Source: Arcuatula senhousia (lineage: Eukaryota; Mollusca; Bivalvia; Mytilida; Mytilidae). From it: 64,000 bases of DNA. Shown piece by piece: positions 53,475-63,214 of the stretch; position 1 is the stretch's first letter, and every line of letters begins with the position of its first letter. Below the pieces are notes generated by a model that was not told where the DNA came from, made no database searches, and saw nothing but the letters and a program-made list of their open reading frames with translations. The translations under genes were made by a program, and so were the position numbers. Where the stretch lies: the NCBI GenBank assembly GCA_963971305.1, contig OZ020311.1:4092001-4156000 (forward strand), written 5' to 3'.

Positions 53475-53750
53475 TTTGTGATGAGAAAAGTTAACAACAA
53501 ATTTACCGAACTTGGGTGATCAATCGAACAAAAGACAAAACAAGGCAAAGACACACCAATAGTAATAAAGATCGCAATGGTCCTGACTTGGTACAGACAT
53601 TTCAAAAGAAATGGTGGGTTGAACCACCATTCTATTGACATCAGAAAATTCGATATGGTGGTAGTTGGATTCGAACCCATATAAAGGTCATCTATGGCAA
53701 CGCTGCCATAACTGTGTCCAGCGCCTTAAACCACTGGACCATCTCGGCTA
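53475..53750 (-). mobile_element. tRNA-derived SINE, near full length
   Basis: The minus strand starts GCCGAGATGGTCCAGTGGTT (A-box-like, 53741-53731) and has GGTTCGAATCC, a perfect B box, at 53677-53667. A body follows with AACCCACCATTTCTTTTGAA, CTGTACCAAGTCAGGACCAT and a 3' end CAAGTTCGGTAAATTTGTTG. The acceptor strands do not pair, so it is not a working tRNA. Five body-only relatives lie at about 12.3, 15.9, 36.2, 37.5 and 53.9 kb. Confidence 0.75.
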
Positions 53751-53879
53751 GATATAAATCTACCTTCGATGGGTCAATTAAAACCTATTTGTAATCTGAG
53801 GTTGGAACGCAGTCAATGATGAACACTGGTCGGGTAGGATGAGAGTGAAGAAGAGTTTGGCAACAGTTAACGGGTAAGT

Positions 53880-54035
53880 AAAGGTAATAACAAAATTACC
53901 GAACTTGGAGGATCAATCTCAATGTCCAAGAGAAAAGACAAAACATGGAAGACACAACGGAAAAGTTATAGATCGCAATGGTCCTGACTTGGTACAGGCA
54001 TTTCAAATGAAATGGTTGGTTAAACCAGGTTTTAT
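53880..54035 (-). mobile_element. SINE body fragment
   Basis: Reverse complement of GAAATGCCTGTACCAAGTCA, GGACCATTGCGATC and the TTCGGTAATTTTGTTATTAC 3' end. The head is missing. It lies 130 bases from the near-complete copy in the same orientation. Confidence 0.65.
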
Positions 54036-54491
54036 GGTTAGGAAATACAAGCAATATAGCGTTAGCTTAATGTACCATTTCTTTATTGGTTAATATTAAA
54101 AAAAACACTATATTGCTTGTAATTTGAGTGAAACTGTAATCTGACTACTAGTATTCGAAAGATAAGAAATCTTTGGAAGATTTTAAACATTACTTTGCAA
54201 TATTATTGAGATGGAATAACCTTATCATGATCCTCTGTATAAACATCGATGAAACCGGAATAAAATGAAATACATATTTGCTTATAAACCAAAGCATTAT
54301 TTATCGCCTTTATTTCTTTCAAGAGTTTGAAAATTAATTAATGATATATTCATCTGAAATAACAAGTTCTTAAAAATTCCTCTGTGGACAGATTCTTTCA
54401 GTATAAACACCTAATCACCAAAATATTTTGTTATTCTCAGATATTGTAGTACCATTTTTAATAACTGTGCATTTTTTTAAATTGACTTAGC
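54036..54491. other. No gene recognised
   Basis: AT-rich spacer. CAAGCAATATAGCG near 54049 and TATATTGCTTG near 54110 make a weak inverted repeat. Confidence 0.4.
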
Positions 54492-54493
54492 TA

Positions 54494-55453
54494 CAGATGG
54501 GTCCAGTCTTAACCTGTATGCATAGTGAACAAGAAAAGCTGACCAGATGTTCACTCTGGACAGCTTTTTTGTCTACTTTTAGTGGACCGTGGTCCGCTTC
54601 AAATATCACTTTCCAAGCGGACCAGGTCCTAGGTCCACTTCGACGGGACAGATCTGGTCTGCTTTGAGCGAACCAGCGTTCTGGTCAGGGGCACTCGGGG
54701 TAGACCTAAACACTTGACAGGTCAGCCCTGGTTCCGCTTTGGACAGCTTCAAATTAAAGCAGATCAGACCAATGGCCAGGTCAAGTTTATGGAGAATAAT
54801 GTTTAAATATTGAGAAGTGATAACAATAAATGAACACCTACAATATGCTAAACATATAAAATTAATATAAAATTACCTAAGCAAGTACACAAGGGTCTAA
54901 TAGTAAGGTTCATGATTAATATTGATGAAGTACTTCCAATTAAGAATCTTGGTTAAGTATTTTAGGAATGTTTTTGTCTTAAATATATTTTTGCTATTTT
55001 AAAATAAAAAGTTAAGGTTATCAATTCAAGTTTTAAAAAAACCGGATTGCATGTATCTCTTTTTTTATTAAACAATAATAATAAATTTTACATGACTACG
55101 TTATCGAAAGATTTTTTTTATTCTAAAATAAAATCAATAAAATAAATATTTTAAGTGAAAATCATATTTTTACATAAAATATTAATATTTATTTTTTTTA
55201 TTTCAAGTAAACATTTATTAACTAGATAAAAATAATGAAAAAGATATTGCAAATTGCTATATTTTATTTGAATTGACAAAACTGTCCAAAGCGAACTTGT
55301 CTTCTAGTCAGGTCAGCTCTGGACAGCTCTCAGTATGCTTTCAGCTGACCAGACTTGAGGAAAGGTCAGGTTAGGGCTGATCTGACTTGTGGTCTGGCCT
55401 GCTCTTGTCCACTTTTAAAAGCAGACCTGACCTGGAAGGACTTAACGCATCTG
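54494..55453. mobile_element. TA-flanked 960-bp non-autonomous DNA element with subterminal repeats
   Basis: The ends TA-CAGATG (54492-54499) and CATCTG-TA (55448-55455) are inverse, with weaker similarity further in (GTCTTAAC against GTTAAGTCC). Two GC-richer subterminal blocks (54530-54790 and 55270-55445) are packed with CTGGTC/GACCAG and GGACAGCT motifs; the middle is extremely AT-rich. No coding. TA target duplication is inferred, so a Tc1/mariner-type assignment is tentative. Confidence 0.5.
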
Positions 55454-55789
55454 TATAGTAATTGAAATGAAAAAAAATGTTCTTGTATAATAATTTATCT
55501 TCTATTCATCTCAATAATTGATTTGTTTTCGAACTCTATATACCTATTGGCTAAATTACATTTAATACTGAACTACGTTCAACAGATTCAAACACCAAAA
55601 TAATATTAAAACAGTTAGTTTTGGTTATGCATATTTCAAGAAGTAACCAAAACATTTAAAGCCGGAAAAATAAAAGTATTGAAGGAAAAGTAATCAAAAC
55701 CTAAACATTCAAACAGGGAAGCCTAATCCAGCAACGAGGATATCGACCATGTTCAGCACAAGTTACGAAATCTGGTGTTTTGAACAATA

Positions 55790-56370
55790 CTTCCTTTCAC
55801 CGAACCATTTCCGATTTGGTGACTTTCATATATCCTCATGAACTTGAAGACAAACAGCTGATTCATGGAAGTTTGCTTCATATTTAGATCAACTCTAAAA
55901 TTGACTCTCAAGAAAGACTTTCATCAAAGCTCTATGACAAACGTGATGACTTCAAATTTCCAATCGTCAACTTTCCCTTTTTGTGTAGCAACTTTCCGTC
56001 CGTTCCTGCTTATGGAGTCTTTGTATCACAGTTGATTCGTTAATCCAGAGCTTGCGGGAATTACATCGATTTGCTGACACCGGGTTATGTTGCTCCACGG
56101 TTGCTGTCTTCACTCAAGAAATTTTACAGTAGACACCATGCACTCGTAGACAAATATGAGATTTGTATCTCTCGCTTACACTTCTGGAGCACCTTAGTGT
56201 ACTTTTGTTACGATTTGAGTTAGCGTTGTTGATTTCGGTTCGGTTAATTTTGTGTTTGATGTTTCATCGTGCTGTGTTTGTTCGTGTTTACCGGTTTTGT
56301 CGTTGCCCTTTCGGACTTTTGATACTCTAATGCTCCATAGGTACCTCTTTGCTTCATTCAAAGTGAACAT
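55790..56370 (+). mobile_element. Penelope-like RT fragment (paralogue of 18.6-19.24 kb)
   Basis: Recognisable: TTCCGATTTGGTGACTTTCA, CTCTATGACAAACGTGATGA (LYDKRDD), the TTTCCGTCCGTTCCTGCTTA variant and the GATTCGTTAATCCAGAGCTT stop, all shared with the 18.8 kb copy. It ends with the GTTCGTGTTTACCGG and CCCTTTCGGACTTTTGA tail. Heavily indel-damaged. Confidence 0.75.
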
Positions 56371-56506
56371 ATGGATTTAGAAGAAAAATGTTGCAAACCT
56401 TATCAGACATCAATAGAGAACAAATTTATTATGGTCAATTATTTGAAAATATTTCGCGACCCATGAACTATTCAAAAAACACCAGATGAACTAACTAACG
56501 ATTATT

Positions 56507-57153
56507 AATGGCCTAACTTTCCAATCGTAAACTTTCTTAATTTGTGAAGCAACAATGGCCTAACTTTCCAATCGTAAACTTTCTTAATTTGTGTAGCAAC
56601 AATGGCCTAACTTTTCCAATCGGAAACTTTCTTAATTTATGTAGCAACAATGGCCTAACTTTCCAATCGTAAACTTTCTTAGTTTGTGTAGCAACAATGG
56701 CCTAACTTTCCAATCGTAAACTTTCTTAATTTGTGTAGCAACAATGGCCTAACTTTCCAATCGTAAACTTTCTTAATTTGTGTAGCAACAATGGCCTAAC
56801 TTTTCCAATCGTAAACTTTCTAAATTTGTGTAGCAACAATGGCCTAACTTTCCAATCGTAAACTTTCTTAATTTGTGTAGCAACAATGGCCTAACTTTCC
56901 AATCGTAAACTTTCTTAGTTTGTGTAGCAACAATGGCCTAACTTTCCAATCGTAAACTTTCTTAGTTTGTGTAGCAACAATGGCCTAACTTTCCAATCGT
57001 AAACTTTCTTAGTTTGTGTAGCAACAATGGCCTAACTTTCCAATCGTAAACTTTCTTAATTTGTGTAGCAACAATGGCCTAACTTTCCAATCGTAAACTT
57101 TCTTAATTTGTGTAGCAACAATGGCCTAACTTTCCAATCGTAAACTTTCTTAA
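56507..57153 (+). repeat. 47-bp minisatellite, 14 copies, grown from Penelope RT sequence
   Basis: The marker AATGGCC occurs at 56507, 56554, 56601, 56649, 56696 and onward to 57120, period 47 with single-base length variants. The unit includes TAACTTTCCAATCGTAAACT and TTCTTAATTTGTGTAGCAAC, which corresponds to RT codons for PIVNFLNLCSNN and exists once at about 19345-19391. Copies are nearly identical, so the expansion is recent. Minor variants (TTAGTTTG) are shared by neighbouring units. Confidence 0.9.
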
Positions 57154-57160
57154 TGTACCT

Positions 57161-57561
57161 TTAAGGTGGTTCGGGGGTATAAGAAAAATCCATCAGATTT
57201 TAATTATATTTCACAAATGACAAGCCGCATATACTATCTACTAAAAAACATAATAAAAACTTGGGGTCACGGACCTTCTTTTTAAGATATTTAAGAAAAA
57301 CTAATTTTTCCTACACATTTCTATATAAAAATTTGTCACACAGTTTCCCGCCAATTATCTCCCCTGAAAATAGAACTTTTTAGAAAAAGCTTAATTTCTG
57401 TTTAAACATATTTGTTATATTTATTTCATTCATAAAATAAAATAAAGAATTAAATTTTGTATCTCTTGTGTTATTTTTATTCACTTTAATTGAAATCCAG
57501 ACTAAAAATTTGCAAGATGTCTGAAAAAGATGCTCAGTTTTATACTCCCGAACCACCTTAA
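57161..57561. mobile_element. TTAA-flanked MITE (piggyBac-type), 400 bp
   Basis: Termini TTAAGGTGGTTCGGGGGTAT and, inverted at 57542-57561, TTAAGGTGGTTCGGGAGTAT. The paralogous locus near 20053 has the uninterrupted sequence TGTACCTTAAAAGC, giving an empty site with a single TTAA. A TTAA duplication is the piggyBac-superfamily hallmark. No coding capacity; the interior is AT-rich. Confidence 0.8.
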
Positions 57562-58449
57562 AACAAAATAATTGCAGCTATAGGTACAATACATGCAAAC
57601 TTACAGCAGTTGAAAAATTGCTTTATTTTTTTAGGGGATAACAAATTTAAAATATATACAAGGAAATACAACTACTTAGTAAAATCATTAATTCATGAAC
57701 TCACCTACCTAAAATAGAAACTTGTGAAACTTTCACTGCGATCCACTCTTCCTTAATTTAAGAACCTCTTCATTTCGAAGTAATTATATTTGACTGTTTC
57801 GTTTAAAAATTAGGACTCATTTTAAAATCGTTTCCCAAGAACTTTCATGTCATTCTATATCTTAAAATAAGTAAACCAGATGATTGGAAGATGTCAAAGA
57901 AAATCCTTGTATGTTTGATTCATTTTGATGATTTATTTATATATTGTATAAGTCTCATTTAAGGTCAGGGTGCCTTTTCATATAAGTGACCTTTTACTTA
58001 ACATGCACGCTTTCCTATTTAAATAATATAAGATAATTAGCGATATCATGCGTTTTAATCGCTCCCAGTTATGTCGACTCAACAAAATTTATCTATATTC
58101 ATGGCAAAAGGCAAAGATTATAAAGTCATGTACTTTATATTGTATAAGTGTCTTTTAAGGTCAGGGTGCCGTTTCATGATAATGACCTTTTACTCAATAT
58201 GCACGCTTTCATATTAAGAAAATATACGATAATTAGCGATATCATACTTTTAAATCGCTCTCAGTAATGTCGACTCAACAAAATTTATTTATATTCATGG
58301 CAAAGGGAAAGGATTATAAAGTCATGTATTTGTGTTATTACATGTTTGTTTTACTTATTACTCTTAATCTTCTAAATTGAAATAAAAACATGCATAAAAA
58401 TCTTTCATGAAAATTTGCGAGCGTTAAAATTCATTTATGAAATTCCTCT
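57562..58449 (+). repeat. Block paralogous to 20.06-20.74 kb, with a 196-bp tandem duplication
   Basis: AAGGTCAGGGTGCC occurs at 57961 and 58157, and GATTATAAAGTCATGTA at 58116 and 58312, so a segment of 196 bases is present twice here. The corresponding sequence is single at about 20465-20625. No gene. Confidence 0.75.
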
Positions 58450-58998
58450 TTAGGTTAATGAGGACAGGTTTCATGTGACAAAGCACATCCAAATATGCCA
58501 TATCAATAAATACATAACAAAAAGATTAAATGAGTTAATCAAAGACATGTTTAACATATAATATTTTTTAACAGAGATGTGACTATTTACTTAATAAATC
58601 ATTGTTTTGAAAATATCAAGAGAGATAATCCATGTAAAATATTACCATCAAAATACAAAGGTTTCTACAGGCATATTCAAAACGAAGTTGGTGACCCCCT
58701 ATTTTCTCACTCTTATTTCAAAGTTTGCTTAATAATATCAATTCTGATCTAATAAAATCAAATTTGTAATGTAAGATTTTTTTCTTGAGCTGTGATTTTA
58801 TGCATTTTATATGTTCTTTCCTTTAATAGCCATTGTGATCAAGTCAAACTTTGAACCCTTATATGGGAAAAACAAGCCTGGTGACCTATCTTTATTTTAG
58901 TTTTATATGAAAGATAACATTATTTGATATTTAAGGCAATAAAATTAGATTCTAAATGAGGAGATATTTTCAGAGTCAGATGTCCTCATTAACCTTAA
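58450..58998. mobile_element. Second TTAA-type MITE, 549 bp
   Basis: Termini GGTTAATGAGGACA (left, 58453-58466) and TGTCCTCATTAACC (right, 58981-58994) are perfect inverses. TTAA follows on the right (58995-58998), while TTA remains on the left. The paralogous position near 20738 reads CCTCTTAAATGTAAAA with no insertion. Terminal sequence differs from the 57.2 kb MITE, so it is a different family. Non-coding. Confidence 0.7.
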
Positions 58999-59205
58999 CT
59001 GTAAAAAAGGGAAGCGAAATTTCGATATAGCGATTCATCTTCACTGTCAATGCCAATGGTATAAATTTTAGAAATGTCAACGAGTAAATGAACATAAGAC
59101 TATAATACACATGTTAACTCAAACGGCAATTAATTTTTATGAGATGTATGGCCATTTCGAAAAATATTTTACATATTAAATATTTAAGTACTACTTTTTC
59201 TAAGA

Positions 59206-59559
59206 ATCAGGCAGATACCATTAATAGGGTGGCACATCGATAATAAATACACAAAAAAATCAACAGAATTAGGTAAAGCAACCCCAGTAAACTTTGTTTT
59301 GATCACTAAATTTTTCAGTCTATCTTGCATTGGGTTTAGGAGATATTACCAGTCAAAATTTAGTTACATTGTATAGAGATTAGTATGGGAAAATTTCCCG
59401 CCATATTTTTTTCCTATATAACCAGTCAAAAACTATTTAGGCACCAAATACATATTAAGATGTAAAAACTGCATTGGGTTTGTTTTTATGGTAAAATGAG
59501 TGCATCTATACCCCAAAATCTTAAATTGGAAATTATCGATGTGCCACCCCCTGCCTGAT
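59206..59559. mobile_element. Third MITE, 354 bp, long inverted ends
   Basis: Left ATCAGGCAG, then GGGTGGCACATCGATAAT after an extra 12-base stretch. Right ATTATCGATGTGCCACCCCC then TGCCTGAT. The ends are inverse over about 27 bases. It is absent at the paralogous position near 20950. No clear target duplication. Confidence 0.6.
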
Positions 59560-59704
59560 CCTTATATGGAATAGTGCTTAAATATTAAATATTTTGTGAT
59601 ATGTACTATTATAGCAATTGATAAATATATAATAAGTTTTTTTTTCATAAAATGAAGACTGTTATTGAAGTTAACAAAAAAAATAAAATTACACTTACCT
59701 GTTG

Positions 59705-59965
59705 ACGAACACATCAAATATATAACTTATCCGTTAAAATTTATAAATTGTCAAAACCCTAAGGTTCTTCCTACCCCAGACATATGTTGGTCTTAATCAT
59801 AATTTGGTTTCTCGTTCGACATTTTTGGATATTATTCTATGCTTTTCATTTTCATATAGTGTTTGGCATTTTCAACTTTTGGTAGAGCGCCTCTGATGAG
59901 TCTTGAATAGACGAAGCGCGCGTCAGTAGAAAAATTTATTGTCAGGAACTTTGTTGTGATTTATA
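59705..59965 (+). mobile_element. Retrozyme fragment with broken hammerhead
   Basis: It matches the unit from AACACATCAAA through CCTAAGGTTCTTCCTACCCC to GGAACTTTGTTGTGATTT. At the paralogous position near 21380 no retrozyme is present, so it inserted after the blocks separated or was lost there. The 5' end is truncated. Confidence 0.75.
59887..59924 (+). ncRNA. Inactivated hammerhead ribozyme
   Basis: CTGATGA and stem II are conserved, but GAAA reads GAAG and the AGGCGT strand of stem I is deleted (CAGTAGAAAAA follows the cleavage triplet). Cleavage is not expected. Confidence 0.75.
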
Positions 59966-60879
59966 GTAGAAAGTCTCCATGATATAAAACACAGATATTC
60001 TTCAAACGAAATATTATCGCGTATAATTTGTAACTTCTACACAGTGATAAGCACGATTTTGTCGAATGGAAAGTATATTTTTGTATAAAGAGCTACCCTG
60101 AAATATATAGGTATTCCAGGATGAAATGGACTTGATTTGAGAAAAAGGGTTGTTGCATGAACAAACCTACGATATGCTATTTCAAATCATTTGGACGTTT
60201 GTTGTTGTCGAAAAAGAAAAGTATAGCTGATATAGAAAACTCTACACTGAAAGATTTATAGTCACTTTATGATATACTAGTATATTTTTTTTTAAATATT
60301 ACTGTACGGAAGTAGTATCCTTAACTGACACCATCATATGGTGTATATATTCCACAACTCTTACGATATGCCAGCCTATGTATTTTTTCTGATTTTTTTA
60401 ACCTGATTCCGTTGTCTTAAAGATTCAAAATTCTTTCAAAGGATAGAATTCGTTATTGGTTTACTTGCGATTTTTTTACATTTGAATGTTAAAACATTTC
60501 TTTTCAAGATATTATGGTTACCCGAACTACATAACATTACATAGCATGTTAAAAATATTACAAATTGTTTTATTCCTTGACTTAGTCAACTGCTATTCCC
60601 TTCAATATAGATATCTGGGACCATGGCAACAAAGATATCTACAAACTGAGACATGTCCTTGTCCATTTGATTTTTATTGAGATATGATCGTCCTAATTAA
60701 TGACTTCTTTGATGACTTTTGACACTCCAACATCAATATTGACGGCAATAAAATCAAGCATCCAAAGTATTTCGAGTGCTGTTACTCTTGAAATGGCGTC
60801 AATCAAATGTGGATTCTGAAAAATTCTAAAGAACTGATGGAAAGTCTCCATTCTAAGTCATTTTCATCATGTAGTAGTA
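59966..60879. other. Paralogous block to 21.3-21.9 kb; no gene
   Basis: TTGTCGAAAAAGAAAAGTAT and GATATAGAAAACTCTA match 21.4 kb. GTATCCTTAACTGACACCATC near 60317 corresponds to the RT scrap near 21500. ATCTGGGACCATGGCAACAA near 60612 matches 21830. No long frame. Confidence 0.55.
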
Positions 60880-61610
60880 TAAAGCTTTTGATTTTTCTAC
60901 ATTATATACTTCAATTCCACATTCACAATTAAAATCTCGTTTGGCACAGTTGATTAAACGCAGCTTTATCAAAAAGAACGGAAAACGCAGGTACAAGTAT
61001 TTGGTAGTCGGTTATAAAAAGACTTATTTTGTCATCTAAGAGTCTAGCAAGAAAAACAAATTTACAGAAGATCAAATAATAGAAATGCTCAACTTTCTAA
61101 TCGACAACATATATGTACAGTGTTTTTCAGCAGACAATGGGTATCCCAATGGGCGCAAATTGTGCACCATTGCTTGCCGATTTGTTTCTACATTCATATG
61201 AAGCAGACTTCTTACAATCATTTCTAGACAAAAAGGACCACAAACTTGCTTTATCCTTCAATCTCATATTTCGTTATATTGATGATGTCCTTTCACTAAA
61301 CAATCCTCGATTTAGTGACTATTTACATCTCATATATCCGAAGGAGCTTGAGATAAAGGACACTACAGATTCTTCAACTTTCCATTAGCTAACTTTCCCT
61401 TTCTGTGTAGCAACATTCCGTCCGCTCCAGCATATGGAATTTACGTATCAAAATTGATTCGTTAATCCAGAGAATGCAGGAATTACACTGATTTCCTTGA
61501 CAGAGCGTAAGGTTTGACTTAGAAATTGACACAGGGTTATGCTGCTCATCGGTTGCTGTCTTCACTCAAGGCTTTTCATGGTAAAACATGTGCTCATGAC
61601 AAATAAGGGA
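60880..61610 (+). pseudogene. Penelope-like RT copy with the best-conserved GIPMGAN box
   Basis: Pieces: KNGKRRYKYLVVGYKKTYFV near 60970, FTEDQIIEMLNFLIDNIYV to 61118, then a short deletion. The frame at 61113-61388 holds FQQTMGIPMGANCAPLLADL, HSYEADFLQSFLDKKDHKLA, FRYIDDVLSLNNPRF (YIDD intact) and YPKELEIKDTTDSS. A deletion then removes the DLHLEID region and joins to a TTTCCATTAGCTAACTTTCC segment. C-terminal remnants run to about 61610. Confidence 0.8.
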
Positions 61611-62334
61611 TGTCTCTAAGATGAATGCAGAATATGATTTACTATTTTTATGTGTGTGTGTGTGTTTTATGTTGTTGTGTGGTTTGTTTCGTTATGATGA
61701 TTTTTTTGTCTACCAGCTTTGTATTTACGGTTTTATGATGTTGATTACCCCTTTGGTACACCTTTGTTTCCTCCATTGGTGCCTCTTTGCTTATTTCAGT
61801 GAACTTATTGATTTAGAAAAAAAAAATGTTGCAAACCTTATCAGACATCAGTAGAGAACAAATTATTGTGGTCAATCAAAATGTTTTGCAACCCATGAAC
61901 TATTTGAAAAACCGGATAAACTAACTAGCGGATAATAATTGCATAACTTTCCAATCGTCAACTTTCTAAACTTGTGTAGCAACAATCCGTTTGTTCCATG
62001 TTATGGAATTTACGTATCAAAATTGATTCGTTAATCCAGAGCATGCAGGAATTACACTGATTCCCTTGACAGAGCGTAAGGTTAGACTTAGAAATTGACA
62101 CAGGGTTATGCTGCTCATCGGTTGCTGTCTTCACTCAAGGCATTTAATGGTAAAAAGTGTGCTTATAGACAAATATGAGATTTCTCTAAGATGAGTGCAG
62201 AATATGATTAAATATTTTTAACGTGCAGACAGTGATTTATTTTTTTAATTTGAGCATAGTTTAAAACCTATTTTGTAAAGTATAAAGTAGCATCATTTAA
62301 TTAAATAACTTATCACCACAAGAAAACTATATAT
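61611..62334 (+). mobile_element. Penelope-like tail remnants
   Basis: 61780-61930 repeats the TTTAGAAAAAAAAAATGTTG, CTTATCAGACATCAGTAG stretch seen at 19.6 and 56.4 kb. 61940-62200 has CCAATCGTCAACTTTC, TGTTATGGAATTTACGTATC and CTGCTCATCGGTTGCTGTCT. A TG microsatellite lies near 61650. Collinear with 19.3-19.85 kb. Confidence 0.6.
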
Positions 62335-62510
62335 ATGTTACAGTAAATTCATGTAATCAGTAAATACGTGAATTTCCTAAAACTGTCAGTAAATTCATGT
62401 ATTTACTGGGTGATTTAGTAAATACATGTATTTCCTGAGTTGACCAGTAAATACGTGTATTTACTGATTTTTCTTGCACATTTTACACGTATTTACTGGA
62501 CAAAGTTGGT
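62335..62510. repeat. Cluster of CAGTAAATACATGTATTTACTG-type palindromes
   Basis: Repeated half-sites CAGTAAAT[A/T]C and GTATTTACTG in alternating orientation: CAGTAAATTCATGTATTTAC (62387 on), TAGTAAATACATGTATTTCC (62413 on), CAGTAAATACGTGTATTTAC (62440 on) and ACACGTATTTACTGG (about 62489). Each unit is nearly self-complementary. No gene. Confidence 0.75.
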
Positions 62511-62739
62511 GACACAAAATATAGTATCTAACTTCAATTTTAGGTTTAAAACATAAAACTTTGACGATGCTTAACATTTATTAAGGGCTTTATGAGATTT
62601 TACAAGCCTTTTGGTTATAATACTTAATATATTTTTATAGTAAGCTTCGTAAAACCCTTTTGTTTTTAAAAGTGGCGATGAACATCCCTAATAACGCACA
62701 GCAGCGCTACGTTTGTCAATAAAAGTCTACTATAAAGTG
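62511..62739. other. Nothing recognised
   Basis: AT-rich spacer. Confidence 0.4.
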
Positions 62740-63130
62740 CTCAGAACCTGATGTCGGGCTAGGCCATATGGTTCAAAGGGCAACTCGGACATGTGCCCAA
62801 CACGGTAGATATTGGGTGGCTCTGACGTAATAATTTCCAGGGTCTTCAGGGTATAATGGGTAAAACCTTATCCAAAACCATAGTACAGCATCTTGTTAGG
62901 AAATATTTTACGTTTCTCGCACGTTGAAGAACCCTACTGCAGGTCACGACAAGAGTAGGTCCCACAGGATCCACTGCAGGAGGCATGATTACATCCCTAC
63001 ATCCCGGATTGGACTTGTGTTACAAATATCCTCCATCTCATCTTCATCATGTTCATTTTGTCATCCCTTACATGTTCATCTCCCTGATAGTCAAAGTCAT
63101 GCTGTTAGTTTCTCTCTGTTTTGTTTATGA
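62740..63130 (+). mobile_element. SINE-like repeat related to 4135-4692
   Basis: GC-richer body ending in CATCTTCATCATGTTCATTT and CATGTTCATCTCCCTG, comparable to TCATTTTATCATCCTTGTC and CATGTTCATCGCCTG near 4600. It lacks the (ACTC)n tail. Confidence 0.45.
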
Positions 63131-63214
63131 ATGAAATATTGTCTAACAAAATGAAACAAACAACAATTTACTTTTTTTCAAAATCAGGTTGAATTAGAAA
63201 CAAAATGGATATTA

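Noticed and set aside
53650..53750. Functional tRNA gene
   Set aside because: A- and B-box-like sequences are present but acceptor strands do not pair, and a SINE body follows directly.
56507..57153. CRISPR-like array
   Set aside because: There are no unique spacers; whole 47-bp units repeat directly, and the sequence derives from RT coding DNA in a eukaryotic genome.
57161..59559. Coding DNA transposons
   Set aside because: The three elements have inverted ends but no transposase-like reading frame; all are non-autonomous.
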